64,000 nucleotides of DNA from a bacterium (lineage in GTDB: Bacteria; Planctomycetota; UBA1135; UBA2386), in NCBI GenBank assembly GCA_030432695.1, contig JAUILN010000024.1:19212-83211 (forward strand), read 5' to 3'. Both the position numbers and the translations under genes were made by a program. Positions 34,520 to 42,993 of this stretch are shown here, one piece after another (position 1 is the stretch's first letter; each line of letters starts with the position of its first letter). Below the pieces are notes generated by a model. The model was not told the origin of the DNA and did not search any database. It saw nothing but the letters and a program-made list of their open reading frames with translations.

Positions 34520-35598
34520 CGCCGCTTCCGCCGGGTCGACTGCCCCTCGGTGATGCCGTGCTGGATGAGCACCGAACGAACCGGCGCATCCGGCTCTTCG
34601 ATGCGGCGGATCAGCCGACGCACCGCGGCGACCCCGAGGTCGCGGTAGGGCACCTCGACGGTGGTCAGGCTCGGCAGACCGGCGGGCACCGCGCTGCCGT
34701 CGTAGCCGGTCACTGCCAGGTCCCCACCGATCGCCCGGCCGCCGTCCTGCAACGCGCGGCAGACCTCGAACGCGATCGGATCCGCGACGCAGACCAACGC
34801 CGTGGCTCCGGCCGCGATCCGCTCGTCGAGCAGTCGCATCAGCTCGCCGCGCGCGGGAAGCCCCTCGCCGAGGCCCAACACCATCTCGGGCCCATAGACG
34901 ATGCCCGACTGGAACAGCCCCTCGCGGAAGCCCGCGAAGCGGCGCCGCTCCCAGCCACGGCCGCGACCGAAGCCGACGAACACCAGCTGCCGGTGGCCCT
35001 GCGCCGTGAGCCGCGTGACCAGATCGGTGACCGCTGCGGCCTGGTCGCAGTCGACGCAGTCGATCGACGGATCGTCGTGATGGTGGACGACCGACACACA
35101 GGACACGCGCTGCCGCAGCACCTCGACCACCGGCGACGGCAACGACTGCAGCAGGATCGCCCCGGAGATCTGGCCCTCGCGCAGGCCGATCGGCAGGCCC
35201 TCGGCCGACGCCATCCGATCGAGATCGTCGGGACCGACCATGTGGATCGCCACCTGGAAGCCGAGGCTCGAGGCCGCCTCGCTGATGCCCGACAGGATCT
35301 GCTGCCCGGCTAGACTCGCGTAGCCCGACAGCTCCCCACCGCCCCCGACCGGGTAGGCCGGAGCACCGAGGATCACCTGCAGCGACCGCACGCGACTGTC
35401 GCCCGGGATCCGCCCGTCGGGCAGCGTGTAGCCCAGACGTGCCGCCATCGACAGGACCCGGGCCCGGGTACTCGGATGGATCGACCGGTCGTTGCGCAGC
35501 GACCGCGACACCGTCGCCACGGAGATCGCCAGCTTGTCCGCGATGTCCCGCTGGCTGACTCGGGTCGAGCGCTGCGTCTTCTCGGATTCCTGGGTCAT
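34516..35598 (-). CDS. LacI-family transcriptional regulator (first of two paralogues)
   Basis: 360 residues from the ATG at 35598. The N-terminal helix-turn-helix is VSQRDIADKLAISVATVSRS with hinge TRARVLSMAARLGYTLPDGR. The ligand-binding periplasmic-binding-like domain follows (SLQVILGAPA, GISEAASSLGFQVAIHMV, VVHHHDDPSIDCVDCD, LVCVADPIAFEVCRAL, VTGYDGSAVPAGLPSLTTVE). LacI proteins repress sugar-use genes until an inducer binds. The next gene, sbcB, starts inside its stop codon. The DNA-reading helix is nearly identical to that of the neighbour at 35668-36690, so both may bind the same site; only the effector domains have diverged. Confidence 0.93.
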   Translation of the reverse strand: MTQESEKTQRSTRVSQRDIADKLAISVATVSRSLRNDRSIHPSTRARVLSMAARLGYTLPDGRIPGDSRVRSLQVILGAPAYPVGGGGELSGYASLAGQQILSGISEAASSLGFQVAIHMVGPDDLDRMASAEGLPIGLREGQISGAILLQSLPSPVVEVLRQRVSCVSVVHHHDDPSIDCVDCDQAAAVTDLVTRLTAQGHRQLVFVGFGRGRGWERRRFAGFREGLFQSGIVYGPEMVLGLGEGLPARGELMRLLDERIAAGATALVCVADPIAFEVCRALQDGGRAIGGDLAVTGYDGSAVPAGLPSLTTVEVPYRDLGVAAVRRLIRRIEEPDAPVRSVLIQHGITEGQSTRRKRR

Positions 35599-35667
35599 GG
35601 GAGGAGGAGCGAGTCTAAGGGCCCGGCAGCGGGGTCGCGGGGGCAACCGTGGTTCCCGCGTCGGGAC

Positions 35668-36690
35668 TCACACATGCGCCGAACCCGGTGGACCAACGGT
35701 CTCGAACGAGGGTCGGAGCAGGACCATGCGAGGCTGCTCGGACCGGTCGACCATGCGACGTGTGAGCCGCCGGATCGCGGCGACCCCCAGATCGCGATAG
35801 GGAACTGCGGCGAGCAGCAGGCCGGGACACGACCGACCGACCGGACCTCCCCCGTACGCGGCCAGCGCCACCTCGCGGGCCCCGGCGGTCGTGGAACCGG
35901 TCAACACCGCGCGGGCGTCGGCCGCGATCTCGTCGGCGGTGCAGACCATCGCGGTGACGCCACGCGCCAACAGGTCTTCGAGCGCGTCCACGAACGCCTG
36001 CCCGGCCGGAAGGGGTCGATCGCCGCCGACCACCAACGACCGGTCGTGGTCGATCCCGTGCTGGAACAGGCTCTCCCGGAATCCCTGGAAGGACAGCTGC
36101 TCCCAGTGGGCCCCACCACCCCAGCCGAGGAAGCCGATCCGCCGGTGACCGGCGCCGACCAGCCGGTCGACCATCTCGAACACCGCCAGCATCGGGTTGC
36201 AGTCGATCCCGTCGATGCCCAGCTCGGCGAACCGATGGACCACCGACACGCACGGCACGTTCATGCTGATCGCCCGGACGATCTCGGCCGGCATGTCCAT
36301 CATCAGCAGCGCGCCGTCGACCAGTCCCGCCCGCATGCCCACCGGTCGACCGTTGTCCTGGATCAGCTCGCCGACCGCCGCCGGCTCGACCATGTGGATC
36401 GAGACCTGGAACTGCTCGATCTCCGCCGCCTCGCTGATGCCGGCCAGGATCTGCTCGGCGGCGATCCCGGGCTGCGGCTCCTGACTGAGGAAGACCTGCA
36501 CGGTGCGCACCGCGGGCCGGGTCGGGCTGCGACCATCGGGCAGCCGGTAGCCGAGACGCGCCGCGACCTCGAGCACCCGCGCCCGGGTCTGCGGGTGGAT
36601 CGCCCGGTCGTTGCGCAGCGAGCGCGAAACCGTCGCCACCGAGATGTTCAGGCGTTCGGCGATGTCGCGCTGGCTGACGCGTCCCGGCAT
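35668..36690 (-). CDS. LacI-family transcriptional regulator (second paralogue)
   Basis: 340 residues. Helix-turn-helix at ~5-25 (VSQRDIAERLNISVATVSRS), hinge at ~35-52 (TRARVLEVAARLGYRLPDGR), then the periplasmic-binding-protein-like effector domain with GISEAAEIEQFQVSIHMVEP, VPCVSVVHRFAELGIDGID, HRRIGFLGWGGGAHWEQLSF, AMVCTADEIAADARAVL and VPYRDLGVAAIRRLTRRM. Whole-length similarity with the adjacent LacI gene shows a tandem duplication. The start is 130 bp from the divergent CE15-type esterase gene, its most likely target; the inducer would then be a plant or algal polysaccharide breakdown product, which is inference. Confidence 0.93.
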   Translation of the reverse strand: MPGRVSQRDIAERLNISVATVSRSLRNDRAIHPQTRARVLEVAARLGYRLPDGRSPTRPAVRTVQVFLSQEPQPGIAAEQILAGISEAAEIEQFQVSIHMVEPAAVGELIQDNGRPVGMRAGLVDGALLMMDMPAEIVRAISMNVPCVSVVHRFAELGIDGIDCNPMLAVFEMVDRLVGAGHRRIGFLGWGGGAHWEQLSFQGFRESLFQHGIDHDRSLVVGGDRPLPAGQAFVDALEDLLARGVTAMVCTADEIAADARAVLTGSTTAGAREVALAAYGGGPVGRSCPGLLLAAVPYRDLGVAAIRRLTRRMVDRSEQPRMVLLRPSFETVGPPGSAHV

Positions 36691-36712
36691 GTGTGCGTGA
36701 GCATGCCCGGGC

Positions 36713-36728
36713 TGTCATAGCTATTCCA
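36713..36728. promoter_or_regulatory. Possible LacI operator
   Basis: A 16-bp imperfect palindrome TGTCATAGCTATTCCA, centred on a perfect ATAGCTAT, lies 23 bp upstream of the second lacI start and 93 bp upstream of the divergent esterase start. Size, even symmetry and location fit a LacI-type operator. It is AT-rich against a GC-rich background. Confidence 0.35.
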
Positions 36729-36820
36729 CGCTCGGACTGGGGCGAGGCCACGGCGAGCCCGATCTCCGCAACTGCCTGCAACCGCTCTTTCCCGGCCCGC
36801 AGACCGGTAATGATCGACGC

Positions 36821-38053
36821 ATGCCCGCCGGTTCGCTGCTGCTCCTCCTCTCCGCGACGCTGCCCGCGATGCCCCAGGACGCGACCTCCCGCGCGACACC
36901 CGATCCGCTCACCGCCGTCGACGGCACGGCCTGCTCGGACGCGGCGACCTGGACCGCGGCGCGGCGCCCCGAACTCCTCGAGCTGTTCGAGCAGCACGTC
37001 TACGGGCGAACCCCTGCACCGCCGGCGTTCCGCTGCGAGATCTCCGACCAGCGCAGCGCCCTCGGCGGCGACGCGCGGCGCACGCGGCTGAAGGTCACGT
37101 TCCACGGGAACGGTGCCGAACTCGAGACCGAGCTCCTGGTGTTCCAGCCAGCCGAGCACCTCGACGCGCCGCTGTTCCTCGGCCTGAACTTCCGCGGCAA
37201 CCACACGGTGGTCGACGACCCGGACCTGCCGGTGCGCGCGACACCGGCGGGCACACCCGAGGGCCTCGGGCGCCGCGCCCCGGAGTCGGACCGCGGCGAG
37301 CGCGCGCGCCGGTATCCGATCGCGACGATCCTCGACCGCGGCTTCGGCTTCGCCACCGCCTGGTACGGCGACCTCGACCCCGACTTCGACGACGGCTTCC
37401 GCAATGGCCTGCACCCGCTGCTCGGCGCGGGCCCGACGGAGACCGGCCCGCGCGCAGCCGACGCCCCCGGCTCGATCGCGATCTGGGCGATCGGCCTGTC
37501 CAGCTACCGCAAGGCGCTGCGCGTGCTCGGCGTGGAGAGCGTCGCAGTGTTCGGCCACTCGCGCCTCGGCAAGACCGCGCTGTGGGCCGGCGCGCTCGAC
37601 CCGGGCTTCGCTCTCACCATCTCGAACGACTCGGGCTGCGGGGGCGCGGCACTCTCGAAACGAAAGCAGGGCGAGACCGTCGAAGCGATCACGCGTCGCT
37701 TTCCGCACTGGTTCTGTCCGCGCTTCGCGGAGTATGCCGGGCGGGAGGAAGCGCTCCCGCTCGACCAGCACCTGCTGATCGCGCTCATGGCGCCGCGCGC
37801 GGTGCACGTGGCGAGCGCCAGCGAGGACGCCTGGGCCGATCCCGAGGGCGAGTTCCTGGCGGCGCGGGATGCGTCGCCGGTGTGGGGGCTGTTCGGGCTG
37901 CGCGGCATCGAGCAAGAGACGTCACCCGCGGTGGGCGAGGTCACGGGGGAACAGGTGCGCTACCACCTGCGCGCGGGCAAGCACGACCTCACCGGGGAGG
38001 ACTGGCGGCGGTTCCTCCACCACGCCGATCGAGTGTTCTACGCGTCCAGATAG
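36821..38053 (+). CDS. Glucuronoyl esterase-like protein (CE15 family)
   Basis: 410 residues with a short signal peptide (GSLLLLLSATLPAM). The alpha/beta-hydrolase core shows VAVFGHSRLGKTALWAGALD, in which GxSRxGK is the signature of CE15 4-O-methyl-glucuronoyl methylesterases (nucleophile Ser247). The oxyanion Arg follows the Ser, ISNDSGCGGAALSKRKQGE carries conserved CE15 residues, and a C-terminal GKHDLT supplies the catalytic His (~388). The enzyme cleaves esters between glucuronic acid side chains and lignin or other alcohols in plant material. Divergent from the LacI gene, hence probably regulated by it. The last 16 bp overlap the convergent gene at 38038. Confidence 0.85.
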   Translation: MPAGSLLLLLSATLPAMPQDATSRATPDPLTAVDGTACSDAATWTAARRPELLELFEQHVYGRTPAPPAFRCEISDQRSALGGDARRTRLKVTFHGNGAELETELLVFQPAEHLDAPLFLGLNFRGNHTVVDDPDLPVRATPAGTPEGLGRRAPESDRGERARRYPIATILDRGFGFATAWYGDLDPDFDDGFRNGLHPLLGAGPTETGPRAADAPGSIAIWAIGLSSYRKALRVLGVESVAVFGHSRLGKTALWAGALDPGFALTISNDSGCGGAALSKRKQGETVEAITRRFPHWFCPRFAEYAGREEALPLDQHLLIALMAPRAVHVASASEDAWADPEGEFLAARDASPVWGLFGLRGIEQETSPAVGEVTGEQVRYHLRAGKHDLTGEDWRRFLHHADRVFYASR

Positions 38054-39165
38054 GCGACCGACACGAGGCGGGTGAACCGGGTCTCGAGCCGCTCCATGAC
38101 CAGCCCGTGCCCCACGGCGTCTTCGGCATGGAACGCATTCCTCTTGAAGGAGTCGAGCCACCGTTCGAAGCGCGCCGCACCGAACTCGCAGGCGCGGGGG
38201 ATCCGCCAGTCGTAGCTCTCGTCGCGACGGATCCCACCGTCCCACAGCGTTTCGAGCAGGATCTCGACCGACGCGACGGCGGCGAGGAAGTAGTCGCGGA
38301 ACTCGTGGCGATGCTCCGCGGGCACTCGACCCTCGGCGAAGGCGAGCGAGGCGCACTCCGCGAACAACAGGTAGTCGAGGGAGTCCGGAGTGCCGAGGGG
38401 GCGTTCGGATTCGCGCCAGAGGAGCTTGCCGGAGGCGAACCAGCCGAAGGCCTTGAGGACCGCGATTCGCTTCCAGTAGTTGCCCCGAGCGAAGTGCTCC
38501 CGAAGCAGGCGAACCAGGTCCTGCACGACGCGATCCAGGTGCCCGAGAAGTTGCGCGGACAGACGCACCCGCGCAGGGACCTTGCCGGCTTTGCGTTGCC
38601 CGATCCGACGCCGGAGCAAAGGCGTCAGCGCCGCACCCGCGGCGACCAACTCGCCACCGACCATCGGGTGGGACTCGAGATCGAGTTGCGCGAAGAAGCG
38701 CCGAGCGAGCCGGAAGGCATCGTTCGGATCCTCGGCGAGCAGGCGATCCGCCTCGTCCCGCCGCTCGGTCAACAGGCGAACGACCGGCTCGGAGACCCCG
38801 CTCCCGGACGCGCCCCCCCCACCCAGTACGCGGTAGTCGCCCGGCTCCGATTCGTCGGCGGCGAGCGCCAACGCGGGTTCGTGGATGCCCGGTACCGCGC
38901 CCTCGTAGGTGATGTCGAGGGAGACGACCTGCGGCGAGGCCGCGCGCAGGTCACGTGCACGATCGCTGCCATTCTCCGACGCCGCGGCGTACGTCACCGC
39001 GGACATCACTCCGTCGTCGGCGAGTTGCTGCAGGACCTGCTCGCCGCCGCCGGTCCTCTCGACCCGCACGTCGAGGAGCCGGGTGCGCGACGCGCGAAAT
39101 TGGACCAGCAACCCCGAGGGGTCACCGCCCGGCACCGCGATCGGAATCGAGATTCGCTGCGCCAT
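38038..39165 (-). CDS. Unknown protein, fourth gene of sigma/kinase operon 2
   Basis: 375 residues, no signal peptide or transmembrane helix, so likely cytoplasmic. Residues ~1-110 look beta-rich (ISIPIAVPGG, LLVQFRASRTRLLDVRVER, VVSLDITYEGAVPG); residues ~125-350 are largely helical with several charged amphipathic helices (VVRLLTERRDEADRLLAED, LSAQLLGHLDRVVQDLVRLL, YFLAAVASVEILLETLWDGG). No catalytic motif and no family recognised. It starts 6 bp after the stop of the 129-residue protein, which itself abuts the kinase gene, so it is the last cistron of a four-gene unit and a plausible client or effector of the kinase. Confidence 0.7.
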   Translation of the reverse strand: MAQRISIPIAVPGGDPSGLLVQFRASRTRLLDVRVERTGGGEQVLQQLADDGVMSAVTYAAASENGSDRARDLRAASPQVVSLDITYEGAVPGIHEPALALAADESEPGDYRVLGGGGASGSGVSEPVVRLLTERRDEADRLLAEDPNDAFRLARRFFAQLDLESHPMVGGELVAAGAALTPLLRRRIGQRKAGKVPARVRLSAQLLGHLDRVVQDLVRLLREHFARGNYWKRIAVLKAFGWFASGKLLWRESERPLGTPDSLDYLLFAECASLAFAEGRVPAEHRHEFRDYFLAAVASVEILLETLWDGGIRRDESYDWRIPRACEFGAARFERWLDSFKRNAFHAEDAVGHGLVMERLETRFTRLVSVAYLDA

Positions 39166-39171
39166 TTGACC

Positions 39172-39561
39172 TCAGATGACGCGGAAGCCGAAGGTCACGA
39201 CGGCATCGTCTCGTGAGAAGCCTGCGGCCCCGTCGCTCTCCACGCGGAGTTCGAAGATCAGGCCGACCTTCTCGCTCCTCCACACCTTGCCGTCATCCCA
39301 GGTCGGCACGGGGCAGCACGCCTTCCACTTCACGTCGCCTCCGGTCTCGTCACTCCGCGTCTGGAAGTCCGCGACCAGACCCGGCGTGGCCTCTTGGAAG
39401 ATCTCGTCGAGCTGATCGGTCGCGATGCCCTCGCCGACCGGGATCGGACCACCCCACCTCGCCTTCAGCAGCGTACGGAGTTCGTCGATCTCGCTCCTTT
39501 GGGCATTGTTGAGCCCAACGCCGAACTCGGTCACGCGGAAGCACATCTCTGCATTGGCCAT
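39172..39561 (-). CDS. Small unknown protein, third gene of sigma/kinase operon 2
   Basis: 129 residues. The ATG directly follows the kinase stop (TGA-ATG, no gap). An N-terminal beta strand and helix (MCFRVTEFGVGLNNAQRSEI, DELRTLLKARWGG) are followed by LDEIFQEATPGLVADFQTRS, two cysteines in WKACCPVPTWDDGKVW, and a C-terminal strand pair (GLIFELRVESDG, DDAVVTFGFRVI). No signal peptide, membrane segment or known family. Tight packing between the kinase and the 375-residue protein suggests one functional unit. Confidence 0.75.
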   Translation of the reverse strand: MANAEMCFRVTEFGVGLNNAQRSEIDELRTLLKARWGGPIPVGEGIATDQLDEIFQEATPGLVADFQTRSDETGGDVKWKACCPVPTWDDGKVWRSEKVGLIFELRVESDGAAGFSRDDAVVTFGFRVI

Positions 39562-42180
39562 TCAATCACCCTCTCCAATCGATGACACGCTGCGCGCGCA
39601 GCGGAAGCCGAGGGAGTACTGCGCGTAGCTCCGCTCGGGGGAAAGCTTGCCGGTGGTCGCCAGGGTCCAGCCGTGCGCGCGCGAGGTCCAATCTCCACCC
39701 ACGCGCATCCGCTCGTCGGCCCGGAACAGGAACATGCCGGTCGCTCGGTCGAGTTCGAAGCCCGGCGACTCGGTCCACTCGGCGACGTTGCCGAGCATGT
39801 GCAGCAGGCCTTCGGGCGTGCGCGCGTCGAGGACGCGCGGGTCGTCGAGGCCGCGCACGGGCCAGGCCCGCTCCACGTAGGCGAGCCACTCGGCGTCGTC
39901 CCCCACCAAGGAGACTGCGGGGAAATCGACGTTGCCGGCATAGGCGTCGCCGCCCTGCGGGAAGCGACGTCCGTCGGGTCCAGGACCACGAGCGGCGAGC
40001 AGCCACTCGGCAACGGTCGGCAAGCGCTTGCCGGCCCATTCGGCGTAGGCGCGCGCGTCGTCCCAACCGATCCAGGTGACCGGGAGGTCGTCGTGCTCCG
40101 GACCGAGTCGATCCCAATACCTCGGGCTCGGATGGTCGGTGGCTTCGAGGAAGGCCCGATACTCGCGGTTGGAGACCTCCGCCTCGTCGATCCAGAACGA
40201 GGGCACGTCGATGGGGCGATTGAACACCGCGATGTGCGGCCGGTCGGGTTCGCGGAGGAACAGCTCCGCGCGGGGGATCCGGACCATGCCCTCGAGGGCC
40301 GTCCTCGACCGCCGGAAGCGCAGCCGGACCGTTTCGGGATCCCGGCCGGTGCGTAGGTCGCGGGTCAGCTCGATCGGGTGGAAGCCCGCGGCTTCGACGG
40401 TCAGGCGCCAGAAGCCGGGCCCGAGTGCGACGGGATTCGTCGGGATGTTGTCGACGGTGAGCTGCACCGGACCCGGCATGCCGGTGCGATGGTCGATCTT
40501 CCGAGCCGTGAACCGGACCGGCATTGCCGCGGATGGGCCATCGCCTACGGTCTCGAAGCCGATGCGCAGCAGATATCCGTCGAGGAGTGACGCGCGTGCC
40601 GACCTGGAGTCCGACTTCTCGGACTTCGGGAACACCAGCTCCATACGCTGCCGGAGTTGCGACTCCCGCTGGAACGCCAGCGGATCCAGCGGCTCGCCAC
40701 GGCTGGCCGCGAGCAGCATCTCGCTCTCGATCCTCTCGGCTTCCGACTGCCACGATTCCAATGCTCCGGCCAGGCGGTTGCGCGCGTACTCGATATCCGC
40801 TCCCAGCGCCCTGGTCGGGAAGTGCGTCACGAGTCGGTCCAGGTCGGATCGCAGCCCTCGCAGCATGAGCGGATCGCACTCCTCCCAATCGGACTCCGCC
40901 ATCGCCATCTCGACCGAGGCGACCAGGTGATCCCGTTCGACACGCCACGCCAACTCGTACCAGACCCAACTCGCCAACCCGACCACCAGGAGCGCCGCAC
41001 CGACCCCGGCCGTCCAGCGGTGACGACGCGACCAGTCCATCGCCCTGCGCCACGGCCCCCGCCCCCGGGCGAGCGGTTCCCGGTGGTCCAGGAACCGCTG
41101 CAGGTCGTCGGCCAGCGCCGCCGCGTCCCGATAGCGATCGTCCGGGTCGCGCGCCATCGCCCGTTCGCAGATGTTCTGCAACCCGCGAGGCACGTCACCA
41201 TTGAGCCGCCGCACCGCGGTGGGCGCCGACTCCATGATGCTCCGTCGCACGTCGATCTCGGTCTCGCCATCGAACGGCCGCGCGAGCGTGAGCATCTCGT
41301 AGAGCACGACGCCGAGCGAGTACACGTCGGTGCGATGATCGACCCCACGGCTCAGCGAGCGAGCCTGCTCGGGGCTCATGTAATGCCACGTCCCGCCCAC
41401 CTCGTTGGTGTGCGTCAGCGCACCGAGGCTCTCGTCGCGCGCGAGACCGAAGTCACCGATCTTCACGTGCAGGTCGCGGTCGAGCAGCAGGTTGGCCGGC
41501 TTCACGTCGCGGTGGACGATCTTGAGTTCGTGCGCCGCGTGCAGCGCGCGCGCGACGTCGCGGCAGGTGCGCGCCACGAAGGTGGTGTGTCCCTGCTGGC
41601 CCGGCGCAGGGATGCTCGGCTCCGGATCGTTCGGCAACCGCCGCTTCCGCAGCAGGTCGATCTGCCTCTGCAGGTCGGAGCCCTCGACGAGTTCCATTGC
41701 GAACCAGTGCTCGTTGCCGGCCACGCCGTCGACGATGACCTGCACGACGTGGGGGTGGTGCAGGCGGGCGATCCGGCGCGGCTCGCGGCGAAAGCGCTCG
41801 AGTTCTGCAGCGGTGGTGGTCAGCCCACGGGTCAACACCTTGACCGCGACGTGACGCCCCAGACTGGGCTGCCACGCGCGGTAGACGGCCGCCATCCCAC
41901 CGCGACCGATCTCCTCGGCCAGCTCGAACTCGCCGAGCCGCACCACGGAACGCTCTCCGCCCGCCGCGGCAGTCGTCCTGCCGACCGTCTTCGCATCCGC
42001 CCTCGGCCGCAGGCGCACTTCGTCGTCCGAGGCATCGATCTCCAACAACGCGGCGACCTCGGCACGGAGTTCCTCGTCGCCGGCACAGAGTTCGTCGAGT
42101 CGCGCCGACTGCGCCGCCGGCTCGAGCGAGGCCACCTCGGCGAAGATGCGCTCGACGTCGGCCGGATCGGGCGCGGTCAT
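39562..42180 (-). CDS. Membrane Ser/Thr kinase with C-terminal FGE-sulfatase-like domain (kinase 2)
   Basis: 872 residues. An N-terminal helical region with PAAQSARLDELCAGDEELRA resembles the segment that precedes many sigma-linked planctomycete kinases. Kinase domain ~85-365: EIGRGGMAAVYRAW, VAVKVL, IVHRDVKPANLLL (intact HRD and Asn), GDFGLARDE, YMSPEQA. Transmembrane helix ~390-413. A coiled-coil segment with LRQRMELVFPKSEK and a carboxypeptidase-regulatory or PEGA-like strand unit (LTVEAAGFHPIELTRDLRTG) come next. The FGE-like domain (~645-865) has FWIDEAEVSNREYRAFLEAT, LPTVAEWLLAARG, LGNVAEWTES and VGGDWTSRAHG. As in kinase 1, the formylglycine-forming cysteines are absent. The start overlaps the sigma stop by ATGA. 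Confidence 0.92.
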   Translation of the reverse strand: MTAPDPADVERIFAEVASLEPAAQSARLDELCAGDEELRAEVAALLEIDASDDEVRLRPRADAKTVGRTTAAAGGERSVVRLGEFELAEEIGRGGMAAVYRAWQPSLGRHVAVKVLTRGLTTTAAELERFRREPRRIARLHHPHVVQVIVDGVAGNEHWFAMELVEGSDLQRQIDLLRKRRLPNDPEPSIPAPGQQGHTTFVARTCRDVARALHAAHELKIVHRDVKPANLLLDRDLHVKIGDFGLARDESLGALTHTNEVGGTWHYMSPEQARSLSRGVDHRTDVYSLGVVLYEMLTLARPFDGETEIDVRRSIMESAPTAVRRLNGDVPRGLQNICERAMARDPDDRYRDAAALADDLQRFLDHREPLARGRGPWRRAMDWSRRHRWTAGVGAALLVVGLASWVWYELAWRVERDHLVASVEMAMAESDWEECDPLMLRGLRSDLDRLVTHFPTRALGADIEYARNRLAGALESWQSEAERIESEMLLAASRGEPLDPLAFQRESQLRQRMELVFPKSEKSDSRSARASLLDGYLLRIGFETVGDGPSAAMPVRFTARKIDHRTGMPGPVQLTVDNIPTNPVALGPGFWRLTVEAAGFHPIELTRDLRTGRDPETVRLRFRRSRTALEGMVRIPRAELFLREPDRPHIAVFNRPIDVPSFWIDEAEVSNREYRAFLEATDHPSPRYWDRLGPEHDDLPVTWIGWDDARAYAEWAGKRLPTVAEWLLAARGPGPDGRRFPQGGDAYAGNVDFPAVSLVGDDAEWLAYVERAWPVRGLDDPRVLDARTPEGLLHMLGNVAEWTESPGFELDRATGMFLFRADERMRVGGDWTSRAHGWTLATTGKLSPERSYAQYSLGFRCARSVSSIGEGD

Positions 42181-42851
42181 GTTCCGAGCCTCTTGATCAG
42201 CCAGGCCCGGGCGAAGCGCCAGGCCATCGCCGCCTCATGCGGAGTCAGGCCGAGCAGCTCGCCCGACTCCGCCACCGTGCGACCACCGAACAGGTGCAAG
42301 TTGGCGATCTCCGCGGCGGGCCCCTGCGCGCTGGTCCGCTCGAGGATCTCGAGGGCCTCGACCAGATCGAGGATGTCGGTCTGGGTCAGGGACTCGAACT
42401 CCACCAGGTCGGATTCGAGCTCGACCAACAGCTCGACGGGGATCCGCTTGCCGGCGCGCTTGCGACGCGCATGGTCGACGAGCACGTGGCGCATCGCGCG
42501 CGCGGCGGTCCGGAGGAAGTGCGCACGGTCGTTCCAGCGCGGATCGCCGGAGCTGCACATCTTGATCCACATCTCGCCGACGAGCGCGGTCGGCTGAAGG
42601 GTGTGCGAGCGGCTCTCGCCCCGGAAGATCCGCCCCGCCACGAACCGCAACTCCCGGTAGAGCTCCGTGAAGTCCGACGCATCGGCGATGCCGAACGAGC
42701 CGCACTCGCCGTCGTCCTGGTCGTCGTTCTGGTCGGCGTCCGGCGACCGCTCCGCTTCCTTCGACACACCATCGAGGAATCGGAGCACGCGGGCCGCTCG
42801 GGGCTCGCGGGGCTCCTCGTCGGCATTCTGGGGTTCGGGTTCGGCGTGCAT
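42177..42851 (-). CDS. ECF-type RNA polymerase sigma factor, paired with kinase 2
   Basis: 224 residues. After a ~55-residue acidic N-terminal extension comes region 2 with LYRELRFVAGRIFRGE, LQPTALVGEMWIKM and FLRTAARAMRHVLVDHARRK, the pattern of the SigECF group common in planctomycetes and acidobacteria. Region 4 (~150-215) reads LVEALEILERTSAQGPAAEI with HTH VAESGELLGLTPHEAAMAWR. Its stop overlaps the kinase start by four bases, and it heads a four-gene unit. The gene is 142 bp downstream of the DUF1501 stop, so it probably has its own promoter. Regulation through the kinase is inferred from linkage. Confidence 0.9.
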   Translation of the reverse strand: MHAEPEPQNADEEPREPRAARVLRFLDGVSKEAERSPDADQNDDQDDGECGSFGIADASDFTELYRELRFVAGRIFRGESRSHTLQPTALVGEMWIKMCSSGDPRWNDRAHFLRTAARAMRHVLVDHARRKRAGKRIPVELLVELESDLVEFESLTQTDILDLVEALEILERTSAQGPAAEIANLHLFGGRTVAESGELLGLTPHEAAMAWRFARAWLIKRLGT

Positions 42852-42905
42852 GGGATGGGTCCCTGCCTGCCAAAACGCAGGATCCGGACGGTCGGGAGGA
42901 GGGCG

Positions 42906-42930
42906 GGCGATTTATCGTGCACGAATCGCC
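42906..42930. promoter_or_regulatory. Inverted repeat upstream of sigma factor 2
   Basis: GGCGATT (42906-42912) and AATCGCC (42924-42930) flank an inner palindrome CGTGCACG. The element lies 55 bp before the sigma factor start and 64 bp after the DUF1501 stop, so it may be an operator of the sigma operon or a terminator of the upstream unit. Confidence 0.35.
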
Positions 42931-42993
42931 AAGTGTCCGCGACCCCCCCATGCCACCGGGCCGCAGGGCAGCGGCACCGCCGAGCGGAAGTCC

